A stretch of DNA of 38,739 nt from Gammaproteobacteria bacterium (lineage in GTDB: Bacteria > Pseudomonadota > Gammaproteobacteria > Acidithiobacillales > Acidithiobacillaceae). Numbering within the stretch: position 1 is the stretch's first letter; every line of letters starts with the position of its first letter. A program made the position numbers and the translations under genes. The notes under the pieces are model-generated. The model made no database searches. It saw nothing but the letters and a program-made list of their open reading frames with translations, and was not told where the DNA came from. Location: contig JAMCRJ010000061.1 in NCBI GenBank assembly GCA_023381645.1, positions 1 through 38,739 on the forward strand, given 5' to 3'. Of this stretch, positions 8,657 to 16,713 are shown one piece after another.

Positions 8657-9523
8657 ATGAACATTTGGAATGGTGCATGTAATTTAGGTTTTTTACCGAG
8701 TGAACATTTTTTAGTAATATGGTCAGACGGATTACACTTACAAATTGACGGGCCAGTGAAAGAATTAATTAAGGAATATGATGGAGAGCTTAATATACTA
8801 GATCGGACAACAAATGGAAAATCCGAAATTGAAACCGCCGAGCTATTAGAGTCACTAAGCACTTTAGGTGTAGTTATCAAGGAAGAAGGTGAGAGGCATG
8901 ATATACAAGCGTTTAGCAAGGTTACATTTATCGTAGATGACCATAGCAAAACAGCAAACGAAGTAGTCAACACATGTATTTCACTGATGAGCCAAGAATC
9001 TTTTAAAACTACATTTTATGGCTGTGAAGTCGATGTCGTAACCCCGCAAGGATTAGATGGAATAGGAGAAAATATGCGATCCAGGTTATTTATAGCGATC
9101 GGATTAAATCCGAAAGACTTCTACAGGATTAATAAAAAATTTTCATATCAAAAAATTGAATGGATATATGTCTATTCGCCGTCATTTAATATGGTTCTTA
9201 TCAGCAACCTAACAGATTACAAAAACGGTTGCTATAAGTGCCTAAGGGGTCTTCATATTGGTAGCCTGCCACACGAGCACATGCCAATAGCTGCTAACAT
9301 AGAGAGTTGGATAGAAAATGATCAAATTCATTTAGTTAAAGTTAATGATATTTCGATAGAAGCAAAGAACCAATATTATATAGCGCTAACGTCAAGTTTT
9401 ATTCTTGTAAACATTATAAAAAAAGTAAGGAATATCGTGCATACTATTACATTTGACGATTTAGGTGTAGAGGTCAATCGTAGCGCAACCATAGCGCTTC
9501 CACAGTGTGGCTGTTGTACATAA
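8657..9523 (+). CDS. TOMM cyclodehydratase C protein (leader-binding, E1/ThiF-like)
   Basis: 288 residues with AGGAGG 4 nt before the ATG. Residues about 15-80 look like the winged-helix RiPP recognition element that binds the precursor leader (short strands, then the ELLESLSTLGVVIKEEG helix-turn). The remainder resembles the degenerate ThiF/E1-like part of SagC/McbB-type proteins. The family's structural zinc site is present as C192-x-x-C195 and C284-x-x-C287, the latter almost at the C-terminus. No ATP-binding glycine loop is evident, in line with C proteins that do not bind ATP but deliver substrate to and activate the YcaO partner. It is AT-rich, unlike the flanking core genes. Family assignment is by pattern only. 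Confidence 0.75.
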   Translation: MNIWNGACNLGFLPSEHFLVIWSDGLHLQIDGPVKELIKEYDGELNILDRTTNGKSEIETAELLESLSTLGVVIKEEGERHDIQAFSKVTFIVDDHSKTANEVVNTCISLMSQESFKTTFYGCEVDVVTPQGLDGIGENMRSRLFIAIGLNPKDFYRINKKFSYQKIEWIYVYSPSFNMVLISNLTDYKNGCYKCLRGLHIGSLPHEHMPIAANIESWIENDQIHLVKVNDISIEAKNQYYIALTSSFILVNIIKKVRNIVHTITFDDLGVEVNRSATIALPQCGCCT

Positions 9524-9526
9524 TGC

Positions 9527-9550
9527 TTTGTGGTGACAAACTTCCACAAA
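9527..9550 (+). other. Stem-loop between C protein and YcaO genes
   Basis: TTTGTGG (9527-9533) and CCACAAA (9544-9550) form a 7-bp stem with a 10-nt loop just after the stop codon. There is no following T-tract, so it is more likely an mRNA processing or stability element than a terminator. Confidence 0.4.
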
Positions 9551-9624
9551 ACCAGTGGCGACTAAGACTGTAAGCTCTTAATTACACTGTTATAGTATAA
9601 ATGAAATCAACACATGGAGGATAT

Positions 9625-10928
9625 ATGATTTTTATTAATAAGCCACAAATATATGGCATTTTCAGTGAAGCTACAATATCTAGAAAACCCTTATGGTATT
9701 CGGATATGTCTTTTGTATCTATTCAAGTAAATCCAGCCATTCGCCTAACTAATCAAAAGAAAGCGCTAAAAGATAATGCCTATAACAACGAGTCCTCAAA
9801 TTTATTCGTGCATGGGGCATTAGAAAATGGTATAGTTGGAGTGGGAAATGATTTCAACCTAGATACCGCCTATCAAAAAGCATATTCAGAAGCTGTTGAA
9901 CGAATGAGTTCTTTTCTGATGTTAGAGAAGGATATTGTTACAGAAATACCGCATAAACTAGAAGATAATGGCATTTATTATAAAATACCTCATAGTAATA
10001 TCGATAAAAATTTAATGATATCATTCACTAATGTTATCCCACTGGCTAGAAGTAAAAAAGAATCCCCGGTGTTATATCCTGCAACGCATGTTTACATGGG
10101 TGTTAGCAATCAAACTTGCTGCCATGAGTCTCTCAGTACAGGCAAGGCCGCTCATGTTTCTCAAGACAAAGCATTGGTTTCAGGCGCGCTCGAACTTGTA
10201 GAACGAGACTCATTTGTATTGTTCTGGCTTAGCAGATCAGGATTTACCGAGATTGACCATGTTAGATACTTTACTAATAAGTCTATATCTAAAATTTTTG
10301 CAGAAACCTCCAGAGCTGATATTTCGATACGGCTATATGATATTACGACAGATTTATTGGTGCCGTCAATTTTATGCTATATAAATCAATCAGCATTTCC
10401 ATATAATCTAATATCAACAGCCTCTGGGTTGACTTATGAAGACGCTATTGAACACTGTTTATCTGAAATAATGCTAGGATTAATTAGTTATACTTTGGTT
10501 ACGGAGAGTGTAATTCATGATCAGTTATTATCTTCTATAGAAAGCACTTCGGATGATGTTTCTCTTTTTCCTAATGGAGGACCTATTAGATTCCATAGTG
10601 ATTGGTATGCTTGCGATCCTGGTAAATCTGAAGCATTTGACTTTCTGAACACCAATAGGGATAAGCACTTAGCTCCATACAGAGGAACTGAATTTACCGG
10701 GTTACGTGACCTAGTCACTCACTTACAAAAAAAGGTATTAACATGTACTATAAAAATATTGACGCTAGCCATTTATCATGTGGTGGAAGATTTGTGGTAA
10801 GCGTAGTTTCACCCGATCTGGTTCCTTTGTATAATAGTGAGAGACACCGCCCTCTCGATAACCTACGTCTCATAAGAAGAATTGGAGAAAGTGGTTCACT
10901 TAATGAATGGCCGCACCCGTTCCCATAA
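9625..10928 (+). CDS. YcaO-domain cyclodehydratase (TOMM D protein), split by a -1 frameshift
   Basis: The start is ATG 9625 with GGAGG 4 nt upstream, rather than the longer frame from 9601. YcaO proteins use ATP to cyclise Cys/Ser/Thr of a precursor to azolines. Family ATP/Mg motifs are visible as SEAVER (88-93) and STGKAAHVSQ...ALELVERDSF (171-197). The zero frame runs past the expected sequence and ends at 10800 as a 392-residue product with an alien tail. The -1 frame beginning with GGT at 10734 continues as GINMYYKNID, then CGGRFVVSVVSPDLVPLY, and ends in EWPHPFP at 10928, the proline-rich terminus important in azoline-forming YcaO enzymes. The junction is exactly A-AAA-AAG, so a -1 slip gives a complete protein of about 434 residues. 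It could otherwise be a one-base loss in an A8 tract or a sequencing error. Confidence 0.85.
10728..10734 (+). promoter_or_regulatory. Candidate -1 ribosomal frameshift site A-AAA-AAG in ycaO
   Basis: In the zero frame the bases parse as A AAA AAG, the same heptamer used by E. coli dnaX. After tandem slippage the next codon is GGT at 10734, the exact frame that encodes the missing YcaO C-terminus. A weak downstream hairpin is possible (ACATG 10741-10745 with CATGT 10777-10781), but no strong stimulator is evident, and no Shine-Dalgarno-like stimulator sits at the usual 10-14 nt upstream. Confidence 0.5.
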
Positions 10929-11037
10929 ATCAAACAATGAACATTAGTTTTATATATGATAAAACGCTTTCGGTTCGGATGCATATTTTAATAAAATAAT
11001 AATTTTTACCGAGATAAAAATCTGAAGGAGATTTAAA

Positions 11038-11730
11038 TTGGATATTGGTGAGATGTTCCTACGCAATATTGGCAGACCAAATGTCAAAAGCAATATCACA
11101 ACAAGCTATGACATAGGCGCTTTTAATCAGCAATATAATGATTCTATTGTCACCCATTTGCCTGTATCTGGAGAAATTCTGGATGTGAACTTACTTCAAT
11201 GTTTAAACTCCCGTAGTTCATGCATTAACTTCGACGAAAATGACAATCTAAACGATGATGATCTAGGTTATATTTTAAAAAATGCCTTTGGTTTGGCCCC
11301 GCGTGATGGAATTGAAAAACGAGCTTATCCAAGCGGTGGTGGATTTTATCCAGTTGAAGCATACATCGTTAAAAGCAGTAATGATGGAGAACATGAGTTC
11401 TACCAGTACGACGTTAATAAGCACGCGTTGGTTTACTATAAATCCCTGTCAGAGGGGCTAATTAATAGCCATTTTACCGGAAAAACGTTGACAATTTTAT
11501 TCTCTATAAATACAGTTTATAGTAAGGCTAACTATGGTGAGTTATCTTGGCTTCTAGCTTTACTAGAATGTGGCCATCTAGCACAAAATATTTATCTAGT
11601 GTGTGCCTCTAGTGGAATAGGCTGCTGTGGCATTGGGGGCGTAAAATGGGATTTAGCTCGATCTCTCGTAGGTAAAAATCGCTACCCGGCTTACGCAATG
11701 ATCTTAGGCTATACGGCAAAGCAGTCATAA
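11038..11730 (+). CDS. SagB-type FMN-dependent azoline dehydrogenase
   Basis: 230 residues from a TTG at 11038 with GAAGGAG 7 nt upstream; the next ATG (11053) has no such site. It belongs to the nitroreductase fold: an FMN-binding RSS motif at 59-61 followed by FDENDNLNDDDLGYIL, the SagB/ThcOx signature PSGGGFYPVEAY at 98-109, and the late GIGCCGIGG and AMILGY segments. The enzyme would oxidise thiazolines made by the YcaO complex to aromatic thiazoles. At 230 residues it is near the short end for SagB proteins. It is co-directional with the precursor and cyclodehydratase genes and shares their AT-rich composition. Confidence 0.88.
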   Translation: MDIGEMFLRNIGRPNVKSNITTSYDIGAFNQQYNDSIVTHLPVSGEILDVNLLQCLNSRSSCINFDENDNLNDDDLGYILKNAFGLAPRDGIEKRAYPSGGGFYPVEAYIVKSSNDGEHEFYQYDVNKHALVYYKSLSEGLINSHFTGKTLTILFSINTVYSKANYGELSWLLALLECGHLAQNIYLVCASSGIGCCGIGGVKWDLARSLVGKNRYPAYAMILGYTAKQS

Positions 11731-11784
11731 TGATTATGAATAGTTTTCTACTCGTTTTTAAAGCTTTACCTACGGTATTTAGTC

Positions 11785-12471
11785 GTGGTTGATAGAAAGA
11801 TCTTGTCATGTATTAATGAAATGGTCTCCCAGGAGTATCCGTATTCCCGGGGAATATTACTCTCTGGAAGCCTTGCAGCTGGTACTTTTTCTGTTAAATC
11901 AGATATTGATTTGATTGTTATTACAGATCGTGACGAGCTTATTGATAGCTCCATACGTTATAAGCGCTACAATTTTGACATTGTTGGCGGTAGCATTAAT
12001 ACATTAGTGAAACTTATTCATGATGATTGCACTATTCGGCGAGGGGTTTACGCACATATGGTTGGACATTCAAAAGTTCTCTTTGAAGTAAATAATGAGG
12101 CTTCAGATCTTAGGACTTTAGCCGTATCATTGTGGGATAACGGTACAAACGTTTGCCCAAGCCATTTAAACACATATCGTGGTACAATTGATGGCATTCT
12201 TGCAAATATTAAGAACATCCATGATGACTTGGAAAAATGTATTAATATTGATGGCGAGCGTTTATATGTGACTGCAAATCTTGTTTGGGCAATGACTCAG
12301 TATATCACTCATAAAAAAGGCCGCTGGATTGGAGGCGTGGGTAAATGGCAGTTCAGACATTTACGTGAGGCAAATACTGATATCGACGACTTTGTCCAAG
12401 CTTGCTACGCATATCTATTAAGTAATGATCCGTCATTGTTGATAGATATTACTGCCAAATACATCAGTTAA
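11785..12471 (+). CDS. Nucleotidyltransferase-fold protein in the RiPP locus
   Basis: 228 residues from GTG 11785; no strong ribosome binding site, and ATG 11821 is an alternative start that keeps the catalytic motif. The Pol-beta-type nucleotidyltransferase motif is complete: GSLAAG at 28-33 followed by SDIDLIVI with Asp40 and Asp42, and a third acidic residue in YNFDIVGG (Asp65). A helical C-terminal part (about 125-228) resembles the substrate domain of MNT/KNT-type antibiotic or small-substrate nucleotidyltransferases. It could nucleotidylate the peptide product, act as self-resistance, or modify another target; none of this can be decided here. Its place between the dehydrogenase and a sulfotransferase suggests a tailoring or immunity role. 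Confidence 0.72.
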   Translation: MVDRKILSCINEMVSQEYPYSRGILLSGSLAAGTFSVKSDIDLIVITDRDELIDSSIRYKRYNFDIVGGSINTLVKLIHDDCTIRRGVYAHMVGHSKVLFEVNNEASDLRTLAVSLWDNGTNVCPSHLNTYRGTIDGILANIKNIHDDLEKCINIDGERLYVTANLVWAMTQYITHKKGRWIGGVGKWQFRHLREANTDIDDFVQACYAYLLSNDPSLLIDITAKYIS

Positions 12472-12487
12472 TTGAGAGGATAATATA

Positions 12488-13069
12488 GTGTATTTCGACC
12501 AATCTAAGCGTTTACTATTTATACACAACCCGAAAACTGGCGGTAGCTCTATTCGTCGCATACTTAGCTTGCATGACCATGGAAATGCTAGGTTTATTCA
12601 TGTTAGTACCTATGAACTTAAAGATTGCATTTTACAAGAGCTATGGGATCAATATTTTATTTTTGCGATGGTCAGAAATCCATGGCAGAGAATTGTTTCA
12701 TTATACTATTATCACCGATCAGTTGGTTATGCAAGATGGGCTGGACTAACCGATCATCATCTTTTAGCTCGTTATTATAATTTTTCTGAATGGATGGACT
12801 TTAATTTAAAACATGAAAAATCGATCTGGTTTGGTATCCCTCAAAATATATGGATAGATGGCGTTCCAAATGTGGGTATGTATGAATCATTTGATGATTT
12901 TATTTCTAGTATATGCCAGAAGTTTGATGTTGTTTATGAGAATATAGTCGTAAATAAAGGTGAGGCTGATCAGAGTACCTATAAGGATCACTTTGTAAAG
13001 CAGGAACATATTGACTACATTGGCAAAATAGACCATGTTATCATTGATAGGTTTGGTTATAGCTTTTGA
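12488..13069 (+). CDS. Sulfotransferase (PAPS-dependent, Sulfotransfer_2-like)
   Basis: 193 residues from GTG 12488 with GAGAGGA 7 nt upstream. The 5'-phosphosulfate loop is HNPKTGGSS at 13-21 and the 3'-phosphate-binding segment is MVRNPWQRIVSLYY at 61-74. Both PAPS-binding motifs are therefore intact. The protein is somewhat short but matches compact cytosolic members of the family. It starts 16 nt after the nucleotidyltransferase stop, so the two are one transcription unit. A sulfotransferase is not a usual TOMM enzyme; an attractive acceptor would be the Tyr34 hydroxyl just before the cysteine core, or a group added by another enzyme, but this is inference. Confidence 0.82.
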   Translation: MYFDQSKRLLFIHNPKTGGSSIRRILSLHDHGNARFIHVSTYELKDCILQELWDQYFIFAMVRNPWQRIVSLYYYHRSVGYARWAGLTDHHLLARYYNFSEWMDFNLKHEKSIWFGIPQNIWIDGVPNVGMYESFDDFISSICQKFDVVYENIVVNKGEADQSTYKDHFVKQEHIDYIGKIDHVIIDRFGYSF

Positions 13070-13165
13070 TTTTCTTCTGATTAGCACGGTTTTTCCGCTC
13101 TGTTTAGTATTTCCTTTTTTCGATGACACACAATCTAATGATCTTTATAGGCCAAGGGGTGTTTC

Positions 13166-14149
13166 ATGCCGATGAATCGCGTTCAGTTCCAACAAAGACG
13201 GTGTCTTCGTGTCTCACTGAGTCCATGCACTGCTTTGGTAACGAAGGGCAGTACGCCACAGCATTGGAGACCGTACAGTGGTCGGAGAGCTTTCAATGCC
13301 CGCAATGCGGTTACGTTAAATAAAACGTCCTAAAAAGTGGCTCACGCAAACTTTCAGTGCCCCTCCTGCCGACGACACCGCACTTCGCTCATTGCCGGTA
13401 CGGTGTTCCAAAGCACGCACCTTCCGCTGACCATTTGGTTTCTGGCCATCCATCTGATTAGCCAGGTTAAGACGGGCTTGTCTGCACTGGCGCTGAAGCG
13501 CCAATTGGGCGTCAGTTATCCCACAGCCTGGCGCATCCACCACAAGCTGACGCAGGCCATGGTTAAACGCGAGGAGATCTACACGCTACAAGACGAGGTA
13601 CGAGCCGACGATGCGTATCTGGGATGCGGACAGCCCTGCGGCAGGGTTAGTCGCGGGTCGGAAAACAAGGTCCCCTTCGTCGCGGCGGTCCCTCTGGATG
13701 AGCAGCATCATCCCGTCTATGCCAAATTTACGGCCATTATTGACTTCCCGCGCACTGCAGATTGGGCACAAGACTTCTTCACGCCCTACTGCACTGCACT
13801 GGCAGACGGACTCGCCCATTTCAATGGTGTCGCCGATGCATGCTGTCACCACGATGTGATGGTGGCGGGTGGCCGCAAGCCTCGGGGCCTGCCTCAGTTC
13901 TTGTGGGTCAATACCCTGCTCAGCAATCTAAAAACCAGTACCTCCGGTGCCTACCACGCTTTCAAATTCAGCAAATACACGCAACTTTACCTCTCCGTCG
14001 TGACTTACCGCTTCAATCATCGCTTCCGTCACGCCGATCTTCCGGCAAGCCTGTTCAGAGCCGCCGCCAGTGTCGCGCCTCGCTCGGAGCGATGGGGCTC
14101 CGCGCAAGAGTGTAATCGTGCTAATAACTTTTTTGAACGTGGTAATTTT
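13166..14149 (+). pseudogene. IS1595-family transposase, decayed by frameshifts
   Basis: The N-terminus MPMNRVQFQQ begins in one frame at 13166. The zinc-finger segment ATALETVQWSESFQCPQCG follows in a second frame, ending at a TAA near 13321. The first frame is then resumed with FQCPSCRRHRTSLIAGTVFQ and KTGLSALALKRQLGVSYPTAW. The DDE-like core is recognisable (VRADDAYLG, GSENKVPFVAAV, YRFNHRF). At least two frameshifts and a nonsense codon are needed, so it is inactive. The final frame stays open and runs in-frame into the outer-membrane factor gene. Terminal inverted repeats were not identified. Confidence 0.85.
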
Positions 14150-14167
14150 ATGATGGTGAGCCACGAA

Positions 14168-15619
14168 ATGCTTATGTATTTTTTTATTATTATGCGCTTG
14201 CGGTTCCCGTTAGTACCACTTCTTTTTTTGATTCCTAGCGCGAGTGCAGCGCCTCTCGACCTGCTCGTTCATGATCCTCTTGATACCCAGGGATTGGTAA
14301 AGCAACCGCTGGGACAAATCTGGCATGATCCACAGCTCAAACTCCCGCAAATTCGGCTACCCAAAGAACAGACCTTCACCAAAGCCCAAAGCCTCGCTGC
14401 GCTTACCACCTACGCCCTCGCCCACAATCCGCAAACACGGGTGGCTTTCGAGAATCTGCAGGCGTCCGCAGTGGGGCTGGGGGTCGCGGAATCGGCGTGG
14501 TTGCCGAGTCTTTCCCTCACCGACAATGCGGCCCGCTCGCAAAGTAACACCACGGCGGGTTTCAGTATTCCGATCCTCAACAGTAATTCGGATACACTGA
14601 GTTTAAGTTACGTCCTCCTCGATTTTGGACTGCGTAGCGCCCAGCGCGACGCGGCACTCGCACAGATTTATATTTCCGGGTTCAACAACAATAGCGCCCT
14701 GACCAAAGTCGCACTGACGGTGACCCAAAACTATTACCAGCTGATCGGTGAACAGGCGCTGGTACGCGCCTATGCGCAAACCGTCAAGGAAGATGAAGCC
14801 AATTTGGACGCCGCACAATTGAAACAGCATGCGGGTATGGCGACCATTGCCGATGTCCTGCAAGCCAAGTCGGCTCTCGCCCAGGCCCAGGCCCAATTGA
14901 TCTCCGCCCAGGCGACCGTGCGCTCCGATAACGGTGCGCTCGCAGGTAGTTGCGGATTGTCACCCGGCAATGCCATTCCTATTGTTCCACTCAATACCCA
15001 TCGTCTGCCTCCCCATATCACGCCTTCTGTGCACTCTCTGGTATTACATGCGACCCAAAACAACCCCAGCGTGCAGGCTGCCGCCGCCCAGATACTCGCC
15101 AGCCGCGCGACCTTACGCGAAGATCAGGCGCAAGGTTTACCCACTCTCAGCGCCTCGGTATCCGGCGGCAAACGCTTTCAGAATGGGTTGGGACCTTCCC
15201 AAAACTGGGCTATCGGCCTCAGCCTCAAAGTGCCCCTTTTTACGGGCTTTCATGATAGTTATCAGATTCAGCAGGCGCGGCGACAGGAGCGCAGCGCCCG
15301 GGCCTCACTGAACCAGGAGACCCAAAGTATTGCCTTAACGGTGTATCAGGATTATCAGACCGTCATGGGTGCGCGCTCGGCGGCAAAAGCTGCACAAATT
15401 GCGGTCAATAGTGCCCAGGCTTCGCTGGCTGCCATTCGCGCCCAATACAAGGTAGGACTTTCCACCATGCTCAATTTGCTGACTGCCCAGGCGACGCTGA
15501 CGACTGCTGAGCAGACCCGGATTCAGGACATTACAACGGCCTATGTGCAACTGGCCAATCTCGCCAACGCCCTGGGAATGATCGGACTCCCCAACACTAC
15601 AACAGGATTCCACTCATGA
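14168..15619 (+). CDS. Outer membrane factor of a tripartite efflux pump (TolC/OprM-like)
   Basis: About 483 residues. The frame is continuous with the upstream transposase relic, so the start is a choice: ATG 14168 has a GGTGAG element 7 nt upstream, while ATG 14150 and ATG 14192 are alternatives. All give a signal peptide ending PSASA-AP. The body contains two tandem OEP repeats of alternating helices and strands (for example ALAHNPQTRVAFENLQASAVGLG and VLHATQNNPSVQAAAAQILASRATL), as in trimeric outer-membrane channels. It overlaps the start of the adaptor gene by 4 nt and is the first gene of the efflux operon. The fused 760-residue reading is not believed to be real. Confidence 0.88.
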   Translation: MLMYFFIIMRLRFPLVPLLFLIPSASAAPLDLLVHDPLDTQGLVKQPLGQIWHDPQLKLPQIRLPKEQTFTKAQSLAALTTYALAHNPQTRVAFENLQASAVGLGVAESAWLPSLSLTDNAARSQSNTTAGFSIPILNSNSDTLSLSYVLLDFGLRSAQRDAALAQIYISGFNNNSALTKVALTVTQNYYQLIGEQALVRAYAQTVKEDEANLDAAQLKQHAGMATIADVLQAKSALAQAQAQLISAQATVRSDNGALAGSCGLSPGNAIPIVPLNTHRLPPHITPSVHSLVLHATQNNPSVQAAAAQILASRATLREDQAQGLPTLSASVSGGKRFQNGLGPSQNWAIGLSLKVPLFTGFHDSYQIQQARRQERSARASLNQETQSIALTVYQDYQTVMGARSAAKAAQIAVNSAQASLAAIRAQYKVGLSTMLNLLTAQATLTTAEQTRIQDITTAYVQLANLANALGMIGLPNTTTGFHS

Positions 15620-16713
15620 TGCGTTCCCTGCCCGTAAAATCCCTGTTGCTTCCCGTTGCGGCAGCCCTGATCCTGGCGGGCTGCGCCCAGCATAAGCCGC
15701 CCCACAAAAACACGGCGCTGCCCGTGGAAACTGCGACGGTGCAGACCGGCAACCTGCCCATTGTGGTCAACACCCTGGGGCAAGCAGTGGCGTCCCATAG
15801 TGTCACCATCACCCCACAGGTAAGCGGCATTTTGCAAAAGGTTGCCGTCCACTCGGGGCAAGTGATTCAAAAAGGCCAGCTTCTATTCCAGATTGACCCT
15901 GCCACACCGGGTGCTCAGGTGGCTGAAGATCGAGCCAATCTGCAGGGTGAAATCGCTCAGCAACAATATGATGACGCGCAGGTCAAGGCTTATGCGCCTT
16001 TGCTCAGCAAGGATTATGTCACCCGTCAGACGGTCCAGCAGGCACAGGCACAGGCCAACACGGCGGCCGCCACCGTGGCCGCTGATCAGGCGGCGCTGCA
16101 GGCCGCCCGGATTACCCTGGCTGAAACCCGGATTACCGCCCCCATCAGTGGTAGTGTGGGAATCCTGAGTCTCAAATCCGGTAACCTGGTCACCGCCAAC
16201 AGCACGCAACTGGTAACCATCAATCAGATTCAACCCATCTACGTGCAATTCAGTCTGCCTGAAACCTATCTCAACGATTTACATACCGCCATTAGCGATT
16301 ACTCCGGCAAGGTGGACGTCTGGGATGAGAACCATCAGACCCGGATCGGCACCGGGACGGTCACGGTGATTGATAATACCGTCAACACGGCTTCAGCGAC
16401 GGTTACGGCACGCGCCACTCTCAGTAATCAACCAGCCCGGCTCTGGCCCGGTGAATATGTGCAGGTGGATTTCACCGCTCAAGAGCTCCACCATGCCCTG
16501 ATCATTCCCGCAACTGCCTTACAGCAGGGTGTCTCCGGCTCTTTTGTCTATACCATAAAAAAAGACAAGGCTGTCATGCAGGCCGTGCAATTTTTGGGGC
16601 AGAACGGTAAGCAGGTTGCCATAGCCGGAAGCCATTTATTGGGAGACAGCGTGATTGTGGGGGCGCCGACCCGGCTTCATCCCGGTTCTGAAGTGCGCGT
16701 GATCAAGCCATGA
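15616..16713 (+). CDS. RND efflux periplasmic adaptor (membrane fusion protein), lipoprotein
   Basis: 365 residues. The N-terminus is a lipoprotein signal with the lipobox LAGC (Cys23). The usual adaptor order follows: barrel/lipoyl half (PQVSGILQKVAVHSGQVIQKGQLLFQID), alpha-hairpin rich in Ala/Gln (about 100-170), second lipoyl half (ITAPISGSVG), beta-barrel (LWPGEYVQVDF) and membrane-proximal domain. It links the outer-membrane channel to the RND pump in the periplasm. It overlaps both neighbours by 4 nt (ATGA), so the three are translationally coupled. Confidence 0.95.
   Translation: MMRSLPVKSLLLPVAAALILAGCAQHKPPHKNTALPVETATVQTGNLPIVVNTLGQAVASHSVTITPQVSGILQKVAVHSGQVIQKGQLLFQIDPATPGAQVAEDRANLQGEIAQQQYDDAQVKAYAPLLSKDYVTRQTVQQAQAQANTAAATVAADQAALQAARITLAETRITAPISGSVGILSLKSGNLVTANSTQLVTINQIQPIYVQFSLPETYLNDLHTAISDYSGKVDVWDENHQTRIGTGTVTVIDNTVNTASATVTARATLSNQPARLWPGEYVQVDFTAQELHHALIIPATALQQGVSGSFVYTIKKDKAVMQAVQFLGQNGKQVAIAGSHLLGDSVIVGAPTRLHPGSEVRVIKP

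Noticed and set aside
13337..15619. Single 760-residue transposase-efflux fusion protein
   Set aside because: The first part is an already frameshifted transposase and the second has its own signal peptide; in-frame continuity is most likely accidental.
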